Positions 39,512 through 51,800 of a DNA stretch of 64,000 nucleotides are shown piece by piece (position 1 is the first letter of the stretch; each line of letters opens with the position of its first letter). Position numbers and translations under genes: made by a program. Origin of the DNA: Nipponacmea schrenckii (lineage: Eukaryota > Mollusca > Gastropoda > Lottiidae); contig CM060199.1 of assembly GCA_030562195.1 (NCBI GenBank), positions 36,228,338 to 36,292,337 on the forward strand, read 5' to 3'. The notes under the pieces are model-generated. The model made no database searches, was not told the origin of the DNA, and saw only the letters and a program-made list of their open reading frames with translations.

Positions 39512-41122
39512 TAGTTGCCACAAGTTTTTATACGCCCACATTATAATCTGGTCGTATATTGTCGTCACCCCTGTCCGTCCGTCCACAATTGCTTGTGAAC
39601 GCAATAGAGGCTACAGTTTTTGTCGGATTTGAATGAAACTTGCTGTGAACATTTATATTGATGAGATCTTGGACAAGTTCGAAATTGGCGATTTTTCTAT
39701 GAACGGTTTTTGAGTTATTGCACTTGACTTAGCCAAAACACGTCAAAATTGACTTGTGAACGCGATAGAGACTACAGATTACATCAGATTTAAATGAAAC
39801 TTGCTGTGATCATTTATATTGATGAGATCTTGGACAAGTTTGAAATTGGTGATTTTTCGATGAATGGTTTTTGAGTTATTGCACTTGATTTAGTCAAAAC
39901 GCCTCAAAATTGGCTTGTGAACGCGATAGAGATCACAATTTCCATTTGATTTGAATGAAATTTGGTGTTAGATGGTGATGAGAACATAGTCTCATAAAAG
40001 CACTGGCCTAGGTCACAAAGTAAAGATTTATGATAAAGCAAGGTGCAAGTTAAAGGTTAGGATAATTAGATGCGTTAATTATGGATCTCTCTGAAATATT
40101 ATCCGAAGTAATATCATTTCTTTATCTGAAATAGCTGAAAATATAAGAATTAATTTTCTTCTGATATATCGATAATCAGCTAAAGAGAAAAGCCAAATAT
40201 TTTTATGTACCTATAATAAATAAAGAAATATTAATGTAAAGAGTCAAATGTAGTGAATTCAGAATAAAGGAAGTCAGGTAATTTAAAGCTATTGAGGATT
40301 GAGTCTACCATGAACTGGGATATTGCTGAGATTTTTATTTCTTTTGTACGCTGTAACAAGTCTCTTGCTGTAGACATGAGGATATTGGTTTTGAAGGCTT
40401 TGGTAGTGACGTTTGACAATTAGGGAGGCATTAGTGGCAGGATGTTGTAGGTGGTAACAAAAGGTATTATCTGATTATCATGTTGGATATTAAGGCCATT
40501 TGGATATACAGTTTGAACTTGGTCCATCCAATAACTCTCGCGTTGTAATCTTCTTTGTTTTGGCTTGATGTTTGGCATAGGTTGTATCTTTTCAATTGGC
40601 ATAATCAACAAGTCTTCAATGGAATGGTCGGGTTGGTTAAAATGATTAGATATTGGTCTTTTTTTGCCATGTACTATATCGCAACGATGGCCGTTAAAGC
40701 CAGTTATCATTTGTATTGATCTTGGACAAGTTTGATCGTGACTATTTTTGGGTGAACGTTTTTTGAGTTATTGGCCTTGACTAAGTCAAATTGCGTCGAA
40801 ATAGACTTGTGAACACGATAGAGACAACAGTTTTCATCTGATTGGAATGAAATTTGGTGTGATCATCGAAGTTGATGTCATCTTGGTCAAGTTCGAAATT
40901 AACATTTCGATATACTGTTTTTGAGTTATTGCACTTGACTTAGTCAAAACGCAGCTTGTGATTGAGATAGACAATACAGTTTTCATCTGATTCTAATGAG
41001 ATGTGGTGTTAACATTTATATTGACGAGAACATGGATTAGACCTAAATAATCTTAGAGTTTTTGCCTGTGTTAAAACAGAAAATATATTTTAAAGTGGGC
41101 GTATCTTGCTAGGCAACCACTT
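39512..41122 (+). mobile_element. Terminal-inverted-repeat element with ~165 bp internal repeats
   Basis: Ends 39512-39539 and 41095-41122 are imperfect inverted repeats sharing ATACGCCCAC / GTGGGCGTAT and GTTGCC / GGCAAC. Inside are tandem repeats of about 165 bp, each with 'TTGTGAACGCGATAGAGAC', 'TGAATGAAACTTGCTGTGA', 'GATCTTGGACAAGTT' and 'TTTTTGAGTTATTGCACTTG' (39590, 39750, 39910, then 40720, 40800 and 40970 after an interruption). The first is preceded by CTGTCCGTCCGTCC. It is non-autonomous, with no transposase. The array is interrupted by unrelated sequence at about 39970-40715. Confidence 0.75.
40231..40710 (-). pseudogene. Broken Penelope-like element fragment (GIY-YIG endonuclease end)
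   Basis: The reverse-strand frame 40710-40420 reads a stretch with FNGHRCDIVHGKKRPISNHF, HSIEDLLIMPIEKI, LQRESYWMDQVQTVYPNGLN and PFVTTYNILPL. This is the pattern at the C-terminal endonuclease end of Penelope-like retroelement proteins (N-x-HR-x-DI ... H ... E-x-YW ... GLN). A TAA at 40420-40422 interrupts the frame, which then continues open to 40231 without recognisable similarity. There is no reverse transcriptase domain, so this is a 5'-truncated dead copy, inserted in the inverted-repeat element around it. Family assignment is by motif memory only. Confidence 0.6.
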
Positions 41123-41820
41123 GTTGTTTATTGAATTTGTATTAAACCTTTTATAAGAAATAAAGTTTGAAAAAATGAAATTTGAGTGAATTGGAATCCA
41201 TAGATAATAAAACTGATGATGTTTTAATTTGGTCAGAATTCACATATTTTGAGGAAACAATACATGTACAAGTACATCTTTTTGTAATGTAATTGGTATT
41301 GAGCCACGTCGTCGCCAGGACCGAATCAGTACTGGAGCCCTTTTTTTTTTGTTCTGGAACTTCCGAAAACAAGAAGCCCGGGGTAGTTATATTTGACGAT
41401 TCCAAGGCGCCAAAATTCAAATAAAAATAGTCACCTTTTGTTTATTTGTAAATTGATCAATTTCTGCTAAATGAAGAAGGTAATTAAAGAGGACAATTTT
41501 TACTGGTGGGGCTTAATTCTCACTAGCCGGGGCCCAGCCCCCTTGGACCCCACCCTGACGACAGGGCTGTTGGTTTTGCTTTAGTCAGTAATAATTCTAC
41601 CAAATTACTTTGAAAGCTCTCCAGATTCTGAGACAGTAGCAATCTAAAATGTAGCATAAAGCATAAGAAACTTATTCTATACACATTACTATGAATAAGG
41701 CAAATCAAACCCAGAATAAAAAGGCTAGCAGGAGCATAGATTTGGACTAGGACTTGTCATATAATCGGCACTAAGAGGTAAAAGACTATGATTGAAAGGA
41801 AAGCAGAAAAACATCATCCA
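41123..41820. other. Intergenic sequence with a GC-rich repeat remnant
   Basis: Between the inverted-repeat element and the PARP6/8 3' UTR. 41300-41420 and 41510-41575 are GC-rich against the background (e.g. GGGGCCCAGCCCCCTTGGAC), with a T11 run at 41341. This composition suggests fragments of another inserted repeat. An AATAAA at 41159 could serve the ASB transcript. Confidence 0.35.
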
Positions 41821-41824
41821 ACAA

Positions 41825-42816
41825 ATTAAATATTGTTTATTTATTATAAATATTTCTTATAGATAAGAACAATTACAACAATACACAAACTAAACTGTTA
41901 TCTTGAACCACTGTTATCACAAATATTAAAAATCTATTTTTTAAAACAGTTTACAAATAAAATAAATATCAAACAGTACAACAATATAATAGCAACAATT
42001 TCTTTTAAGAATGAAAACCTGATTTATTTTCTGATGTTGCATACATCACTAGAGAAAGGGAACAATATTTATATAAACTATTCTTCTTCACTATTGAAAA
42101 CAATTAGATCAACTATTTTAAATTCTTAACAGACTTCATAACAAATTATACATTCATATCCACATCCATATCTTTATAATATTGGAATGTTCAATACAAT
42201 GTTTCAAGTTGTGAGAATTAAAACAAATCTTTCATTCCACAGATGTAACAATATGTCCTTAGTCCTTGATTTTTATCACATCTTAAGTCAGTTTTCTTTC
42301 TAACTTTTCAAGCTTAACTGACTAACAATTATTGTTACTTTAAGGTATATAAATACCACAACATTACATATTGCATGGACCAAAAGAATTATGGAAAGAT
42401 GAAAACAAAGCTGACATTATAGACAACTTTAATTTACTGGTATGCAATGATATAGATATCATATAAGACATCCTGAAGTTTTTCTAAATTTCCTAGATTT
42501 TGGCAATGAGTAAGTTGTTATAGAAATAAACCACCTCTAACATCAAAATAATGTGCTATTAAAGGCTAAATTCATCAATGCAATGTATTAAAGAAGTGTG
42601 TATCTATCCCATAATTATCATCTTGTGTTATATGATGTGTTCCTCACTATGTCGTTAAAATATTATACAAATGCATCAAATCAAGCAGATTATAAATGAC
42701 TTAGTTAATAGAAATAATGTGAGACAAATGGAATATTAAAATCAATGGTATAAAAAATGGTGTTTCCTTGGCTGTATATTCATCATGAAACCTATAATAC
42801 CCTAACTTATAGAATT
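41825..42816 (-). other. Probable 3' UTR of the PARP6/8 gene
   Basis: AT-rich, without exons, directly downstream of the stop codon on the reverse strand. Overlapping reverse-strand AATAAA hexamers lie at 41836-41845. Confidence 0.5.
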
Positions 42817-45800
42817 CTATGTTAAATCTGACATAGCTTTATCTATCTCTTTTCTATATCTAGCAACCTGTGTATTTATATTACTATCTCCAACTTGGCC
42901 ATCTTCATACCTAAAAATACACATTATAATTTTTATATTTTGTTAAAGACTTATTAAGAGAAAAATTAAAATGGTTATTGTAATCACTTATATATAGTAA
43001 AGGTTGATACCAAAATATTATGAAGTCATTTTGTTACCTAACTTTAATTGATGTAAAGAGTGTCTAACTAAATACATAAAAAAGGTTGATTTAGAAGTAA
43101 CATGAATGCAGTAATAATGGTTTAGACAAGGTATATAGTATAAACTTACACAAAAAAGAATCTGGTACAAACATGATCACTATTAGCTGCTACCCATATA
43201 TCATTATTTTTCTTCAATTCTGGTGATGTTATTACTACAAAATAATCCCTGTTTAATATTATCAAAATCATACTGTAGGTTATAGAATTACTGTAAAAAT
43301 TATCATGATGAAAGATCAAAGTTATCACTACAAAATAATCCCTTTAATAAATTGTCATTATCACAATGTTGATAATAAAATAACCTAAAAATTATCATAA
43401 CTTCCTGGACAGGGAAGACATACTTTTCAGCATTTTGTACTATTTAATCTATAAAATAGTTTACATCCCTGAAGAAACTATTTGGTTTAAGAAAAAGGCC
43501 TCACCTTCACATATAGCAATACAATTAATATTATTACTGCTTAAAAATCTTGTCGTTTTCTGAAATACATAATAAATCCATATTCAAGTGATATATAACA
43601 TGAAATAACATTGTTTATTTCTAGAAACTAAAACTTATAATTGATACAGATTACTTTTGATAAAGCTGCTCATATGAGCATGTGAAATGTTGAGTTAATA
43701 AATATTAAAAATAGTATATCTATATATCTTCTTTGCCTATATCTATATGTCTTTTAAACAGTATTGAAAGTTTTTCGTTTGTTGTAATTGATCTTTACCC
43801 TTAATAAATGTAGCATAAATATATAAAAGACATCTTCTCTAAATAACCAGCTTAAAAACTTACTTTTTCTACAGTTTTGCCTTTTTGAGGTCTATGAACT
43901 CCATAACCCATTCTAGAATAACCAAAGGATATAGATGAAGATGGACTGAGGTAAATACCCTTTCCATATGCTGAGCCATTAACCTAAAATACATATTAAT
44001 ACTAATTGTTGGTGTACATTACCTTGCTATCGAGTGATATATTTTCAGGTAACTTAACATTACAACCTTGATCTGGAGACTGTTTCACGAAAACTTAATC
44101 TAGGATGATTTTAGTGTTCCAATGGTCAGATTGGTCAATCACTAAAATTGAGTTTATATTAACCAATCAGGTTACTGTATTTCTTAAAATCTTGATTGTA
44201 TCTTTGTTAAAATTTTGTGAAACAGGTCCCTGATCACATTTTTAATAAACGCATTTTCAGACAGACATACAGGGACACAGGAGGGAAATAGTACAAGCTT
44301 TATATTATTTTGACTTAACATTGTATTTGATCAAACATTCCCTACAGTATACTGAAGTACCAAAACAAATTACTAAGACTTGAAGATCCTGCTACAGAAA
44401 GATTAATAAGACATTAACCTGTTTATTGGTACCAGAAGCTACAACCAATCCTTCTCTTATGATAGAGTGCCAATTCTCTAATCCAGAACCACTGAAAAAC
44501 ACAAGTAATCACACAATAAAAAAGATTGCTATTGACATTTGAGCTCTGAATTTACAATTTTTTTAACATGTGTTTCTAAAATTGAGATGAGTGGTGGGGC
44601 CAAATTCCTAAGGTTATAACTGAGCCTCTTATATAAGAACAACATAAACTTCATCCAAACATAAAAAATATATATATTGTAAGATGGCCAACAGTAATAT
44701 ACTTACTGGAATGCAAAGGTACTACCATATTGTTTTCTTAACTCACGAAATTTAGCTTCTTTGGCAGGGGGACTACTTCTCAACAAAAATTGATGTGGTG
44801 TTGCCATAGAGGAAATTATCTACAATAGTCATTAAAAATATTAGATTAAGAATTTAACTTTATTTGAGTTATTTAAATTTGCCACAAATATTAGATTGTG
44901 ACAGGGCTGATGGTATATTTTTTCCCAACCGGACATTTTTTAAACGATGTTTTGTTGATGTCAAAACTATGCTACACTAATTACTATTTAACTAGTATCC
45001 AACCAACGCAATAGATTGTTTCTTTTATTTTTATCGTAAAATAAACACCATTTATGTAACTAATTAATTGGAAGGAATAACAGTAGAAATGTAAATATTT
45101 TAGAATCTGTATATACAATGAAGGCATAATATTATAATAATATTCATACAATATAATTACCTTATTAGGTGAAAGTTTAACAATATGTGATCTATTGCTA
45201 GAAATAATCCTGCAAATATAATATTCAGAAATTATCAAATACACAAAAGAATAACAGTTATGATAAATATGGCACAATATGTGAGTAAATGACACTGTGT
45301 CATAAATACTGATTTTATTTTGTGTTTATCTTATCAAGAAAATGTTAATAACCATTATAGTAGCCTACCATTACACACAAATTTAATATGAAACTTGTAA
45401 CAGTTCACTTAAATATTTTGGTTAGATCAATAGATCATTTGGATATTTCTAGAAGTATCAAAAGCAGTTTCAACTTACCATTGTAATAAAGGATAAGCTA
45501 AAATATTTCGGATATCTAAATTGGATTTTAATTCGAGGCTGTTAAACATACTCATAGAATTCATATCTGGTATCATATTCATTATCTCCTCTACTTTACT
45601 ATAATCTTTATTCTGCAATCAAAATAAATCAAATCATACTTTACTATAATCTTTATTCTGAAATCAAAATAAATCAGATCATACTTTACTATAATCTTTA
45701 TTCTGTAATCAAAATAAATCAAATCATACTTTACTATAATCTTTATTCTGAAATCAAAATAAATCAGATCATACTTTACTATAATCTTTATTCTGTAATA

Positions 45801-48800
45801 AAAATAAAACAAATCATACTTTACTATAATCTTTATCTGAAATCAAAATACATCAAATCATACTTTACTATAATCTTTATTCTGAAATCAAAATAAATCA
45901 AATCATACTTTACTATAATCTTTATTCTGTAATCAAAATAAATCAAATCATACTTTACTGTAATCTTTATTCTGTAATCAAAATATATCAAATCATACTT
46001 TACAATAATCTTATTCTGTAATCAAAATAAAGCAAATCATACTTTACTGTAATCTTTATTCTGTAATCAAAATAAAGCAAAGCATGCTTTACTGTAATCT
46101 TTATTCTGTAATCAAAATAAATCAAATCATACTTTACTGTAATCTTTATTCTGTAATCAACATATATCAAATCATACTTTACAATAATCTTATTTTGTAA
46201 TCAAAATAAAGCAAATCATACTTTACTGTAATCTTTATTCTGTAATCAAAATAAATCAAATCATACTTTACTGAAATCTTATTCTGTAATCAAAATAAAT
46301 CAAATCATACTTTACTGTAATCTTTATTCTGTAATCAACATATATCAAATCATACTTTACAATAATCTTATTTTGTAATCAAAATAAAGCAAACCATACT
46401 TTACTGTAATCTTTATTCTGTAATCAAAATAAATCAAATCATACTTTACTGAAATCTTATTCTGTAATCAAAATAAATCAAATCATACTTTACTGTAATC
46501 TTTATTCTGTAATCAACATATATCAAATCATACTTTACAATAATCTTATTTTGTAATCAAAATAAAGCAAATCATACTTTACTGTAATCTTTATTCTGTA
46601 ATCAAAATAAATCAAATCATACTTTACTGAAATCTTATTCTGTAATCAAAATAAATCAAATCATACTTTACTATAATCTTATTCTGAAATCAAAATAAAT
46701 CAAATCATACTTTACTGCAATCTTTATTCTGTAATCAAAATAAATCCTAACATACTTTATGCAATTTATATTTTGGAATCAAAAAAATCAGATCATATTT
46801 TACTGAAATTTTTATTCTGTGACCAAAATAAATAAAATCATACTTTACTGCAATCTTTATTCTGTAATCAAAATAAATCCTAACATACTTTATGCAATCT
46901 ATATTTTGTAATCAAAAAAATCAAATCATATTTTACTGAAATTTTTATTCTGTGACCAAAATAAATAAAATCATACTTTACTGCAATCTTTATTCTGTGA
47001 CCAAAATAAATAAAATCATACGAATGTTAAACTTATCTAAATACCTTGGGACTAAGAGCCAATTCTGTAGTCTTCATTGGATGAACTATTGAAGGATAAG
47101 GATCAAATATTATGGCTCTACGGTTATGTTTACAGGCAGCCTTTGACATGGTAACTAATAAATCAACAACCTGAAATTAAACAAATAAAACAAATTATGC
47201 TAATTATTCTGTGGCTATGAATGCTTAATAGATTTAACTTGGATTTGATTATTTCATAATTCTCTAACCATTGGATCATTGGTTTACTGCAATCTTTATT
47301 CTGTAATCAAAATAAACCCTAACCGAATAAGAAGTAGTTGGTATTGGGATAAGTTTCAATTGCATTATTCGGTTTGGTGATTGTTCTTAAAGCCTGTCTT
47401 TTTTATCACATGTTTAAACAGTGGAAAACCCTTGGACAAAAAGAGATCGTAAAACTCACTTCTGCTCCTGTTGCTATATCAGCTGCAGCATCACCCATTA
47501 CATGTAAAGTTTGGTAGGAAAATACACATAGTTCTCTTGAACATACTGCAGGCTAAAATAACAATAAGATGTAAGAATATTATGGAAAATAAGTTCCATA
47601 TTATATTGTATTTGAGCCATTGCTTAAAGTCATGTATAAAACAAATCTTTACCTTTAACATTGCACCATTTTGAAAAACATGGGGTTCATCACAGATAAT
47701 ACAGTACTCATTCAATGTTGGAATTCTTTGTCTTGCATAACGAAATACCTGCAATGAAAGAAATAATGTTTATTGATCATTGGATTTCTGTAAGCATGCT
47801 CATCTGATGCCAACTCAAATCCAAGCATGGATAAGCAAAAGCCTATAAGGCAGTTTATTTTTCAAAAATTGAGACTAAAGAGTAAACTCTCATGACATAT
47901 CTATCTACAAATTTTCATCTTAAAGTAATGTAACTCGTAGCCATCAAGGGACTCCTTCCTGATTCTATCTGTCAAGGAAGGGAAAGCAGAAGACAATGTT
48001 TTTACTATCTTGTATGATAAATCACTTGACTGCCCTTTTGAATAGGCATGACAAGCAAAAATGACATGTCTCACCTGCACAAGGAATCCATTCTCCAAAC
48101 TAGGTATATTTTTAGAGTTAAGGCCCTTGATTGTTGATGATGGCAGCAGTGTTAGATCTTCTAAAGGAGCATTTGATGCTAAATTAGGTGATGTAGCTGA
48201 TGTAACCATAGATTTTTGCCTTTTTGCTAATTTTTTATTATACCTTTTGAAACGATTTGGTTGCGAAGTTTGTCGTGACGGCGGTGGAGGTTTTTTTGAA
48301 GGCCCTGCAGTTGCTTTACTTTCTGTGTCAACACAACTATAAATGAAATCATTATATTTTAACATCCCAAAACCTAGAAAATCTAAGAGCATGTACAAGT
48401 CTTCAATTGGGTAAAAGTTTGTCGATACCACCGACAGTTCCTTTTCCCATTTCTTGCCTTTTTATGTTATATTATGCTAACAGCTCAATCTGCATCTATT
48501 GTGAGAAAACATCTAAAACAACAACAGTGGTTTGTAGATTCAATCTGTGTGAAATGCATGTGCTAAGAACCTTTATTTTTAATGTCAAAAATTGCATATA
48601 GGAAATATCTTACCTCTCAGGACTGGTAATAAGGAAATTCAAAGCCTCTTGAACATTACCACGAGTAATAATCAAGGAATTACGAGCTAATTCTACTGAA
48701 AATCCCATATTCACAATTTGACAAATTGCTGAATCATCAACATCATATACTGAATCTTTTTTATCTCTACAATTGAAGTTTCCTAATTATTTGTTCATAG

Positions 48801-51800
48801 AAACAAATGAAACAATGAAATATATCATAATTCACTTAAGTGTATTTACTCTAAAGCATTAACAAATTATATCTTCAAAGTGACTGAAAAGAGCTTGTAT
48901 CTTCAAAGTGACTCAAAAGAGCTTGTATCTTTAAAGTGACTCAAAAGAGCTTGTATCTTCAAAGTGACTCAAAAGAGCTTGTATCTTCAAAGTGACTCAA
49001 AAGAGCTTGTATCTTTAAAGTGACTGAAAAGAGCTTGTATCTTTAAAGTGACTCAAAAGAGGTTGTACTTCAAAGTGACTCAAAAGAGCTTGTATCTTTA
49101 AAGTGACTGAAAAGAGCTTGTATCTTTAAAGTGACTCAAAAGAGCTTGTATCTTTAAAGTGACTGAAAGAGCTTGTATCTTTAAAGAGCTATTGGTACCC
49201 ATTATATACTGTTGGTTTATTTCTGCAGGTACTTAATGAAATGAGGAACACCAAAGGAGAAACTTAAGGAAACTAAAATGATCCTTTTATCTCACAGACA
49301 GGCCAAATAAAAATAGCTTACAAAGAAGAAGTATCTGGTAATACAGAATCATCTTTAACTATATTACATAATTCTGTTGGTACACTGACTGATCTGGATA
49401 TAGCATTATCTAATGTTTTATTATTGATCTTCTTCCACTGTTCTAATACAAACACCTCCAGAATTCTATAAATATAATATTCATCTTCAACTTAAAATCA
49501 TTGACCATAATACTATAATATTCATCTTCAACTTAAAACCATTGACCATAATACTATAATATTCATCTTTAACTTAAAATCATTGACCATAATACTATAA
49601 TATTCTATATAGTAAGAGTTAAGATGCTGTAACAGCTGAACTGGATTTATTTACTATACCAACTGTTAGAGAATAATGCAAAGGATTTGATAAAATAAAA
49701 ACAACACATACATAGATTGAGTCTTGGACTTGTCTGATTTTATCAAAGATATGTATTCCTTAACTAGAGAAAAAACATTTGTAGTTAATTTAAATGATAC
49801 AAATTAGTACTTACTTTGCCATCTGTATACCAATACTGAATTTATCCTTTTTTGATGGTTGATATACTTCTACCTTTGGTGGTACTGGAAAGACACATTA
49901 TTTCAGTTATAACCAGTAACCAGTAGGGATTGCTCAAAAAGATAGCATTTCATGCTTTATTTAGATATGGATGAACAAATAGGTCACATTAACATGAATT
50001 CATAAAAAAAAAGCTTTAGAAATGAGATAAATGCAACAAATACATGAAATCTTTACTGTTATTACCTGAATAATCTAAATAATCATGTGATGATAAATGT
50101 AGTCTAACTACTATTGGTTCATCACGAGAGATCTTCCAGGCACTTGTTACTTCTTCTTCCAAAAATGATACAGGTATATTTAACTCTATATCTATTTCAT
50201 TGATAGGATCTAATAACCTGAAAATTAACATGAGCCTATGAGATACTGAGGAGTACAGTAATATATTAATTCATATGGACATATTGGATTATTTGTATTC
50301 TATAAAACTTTTCAAAAATGACTACATTAAACAGTGATTCAATCATGAACACGTTTTTAAGTACATGTATATTTACAATGAGTTTATTCATTATGACACA
50401 TCTAAGGTGTTGGAATGCTGTGATATAAATTATGGAGCAAAAGAAAGCTTCCAGCGAATTCACTTCACAAAACTACATAATAACAAAGAGAGATTTGTTA
50501 TGATTAAATTATAAACTGCAATCTTTTTCCATGATTCAAAATTTGACTGCATTGTAAGGCTGATATTTCATTCTTCACAATACATAAAGGAAGGGTCAAA
50601 ATACAAAATTATACAAATTGAAAGAGCCCCATTCCATTACACAGTTATCAGGTAACAGGTATCCTTAATAGCAAGTGTGACCACAATGAGCTGCTTATCT
50701 ATTTAATTTGTGAATTTGTTTGAATTTTAATGACCAAGTCAATCAATTACTATTATAGTAAGTTAAAGTACAATATAATTAGGTTCTATGATTCAAACCT
50801 ATAAAATGAATTAAAGACTCACTAACCTGTGTGAGACTGATTTATCTCCATATAATAATTCAACTTGTTCTATATCAGACTCTATCAAACTATTTATATG
50901 ACAATTTTCTGTATCAGAAAACTGAAAAACAAAATTCGAATGGTTATTCAGAACTCAAAACACGAGTCTAGTGTACTTTAACACCAGAATATTTCTATGT
51001 CCTGTTCTATGCCCTTTTTTCACTCCAATTCTATTCTATCAAAATAATCCATGTTGCCATCAGCATTAACTTAAACTGTGGTACTCTTTTGGCCATTGTA
51101 TAAGTATGAAAAGGCTTAAATGTTGCCTGTTTGATATTTACCTGATTTTCATCGAAATAATCATCATATTCATCAGTATCAAATCCAGATACACAATCTA
51201 CATATTCAGACTGGTCAGATTCTTTACTTATTAATCTATTCACTGTTGGTTTACATAATAAATTCATTTCTGTTCCTCTTTCTTTACACATAATATCTGA
51301 AATCATAATCATAGTTCCCTTCTTCTCTGATGATGCTTGGTTATGTCACAAGCAATAAATGCAATTTTTTCAAAAAATTTCAAAGCTGGTCCACATAAAA
51401 GTTGAGCATATAAAGTCTAAGGTGTTGAAATAATAAGCTCATATACATGTATTTTAAGAGTAAAACTCACGAGTCAATCATTGATTATAAAGAAATCTAG
51501 TAAAGTTTTGCATCAGCAGTTTATTTATGTAAATACCATCAGTGGATTACTCACCTGTATGTAATTTTTGTAAAACAACTGGCACTGATCTATTCACCAC
51601 TTCTGTCTTATTTTCCTCTATATAACTGAGCAGAGAATTTTCTTTAAAAAGATAAACATTTTATTGACTATGTAGCACCAATACAAACAATAAGGTTCCC
51701 TAGCAATAGTAATGCATTTTTATAAATTTACCCATTGAAATAGGTTCATATGGCATGTATAAAATGAATACCAAGTGTAATGTAGCTTTTGATAAAAGAT

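Noticed and set aside
41523..41708. Reverse-strand ORF of 61 codons in GC-rich sequence
   Set aside because: Composition suggests a repeat fragment, but no recognisable motif; too little to call a gene or an element.
45591..45812. Open frame with a 15-residue repeat on the reverse strand
   Set aside because: It is simply the 45 bp minisatellite read through in a frame without stops; not a protein repeat.
47901..48074. C-terminal extension of the reverse-strand ORF past PARP6/8 exon 10
   Set aside because: The donor GTGAGA at 48074 and the next exon (VFRYARQRIPTLNEY) show this is intron read-through.
48868..49190. CRISPR-like array of regular short repeats
   Set aside because: Units are head to tail with no unique spacers; a eukaryotic minisatellite.
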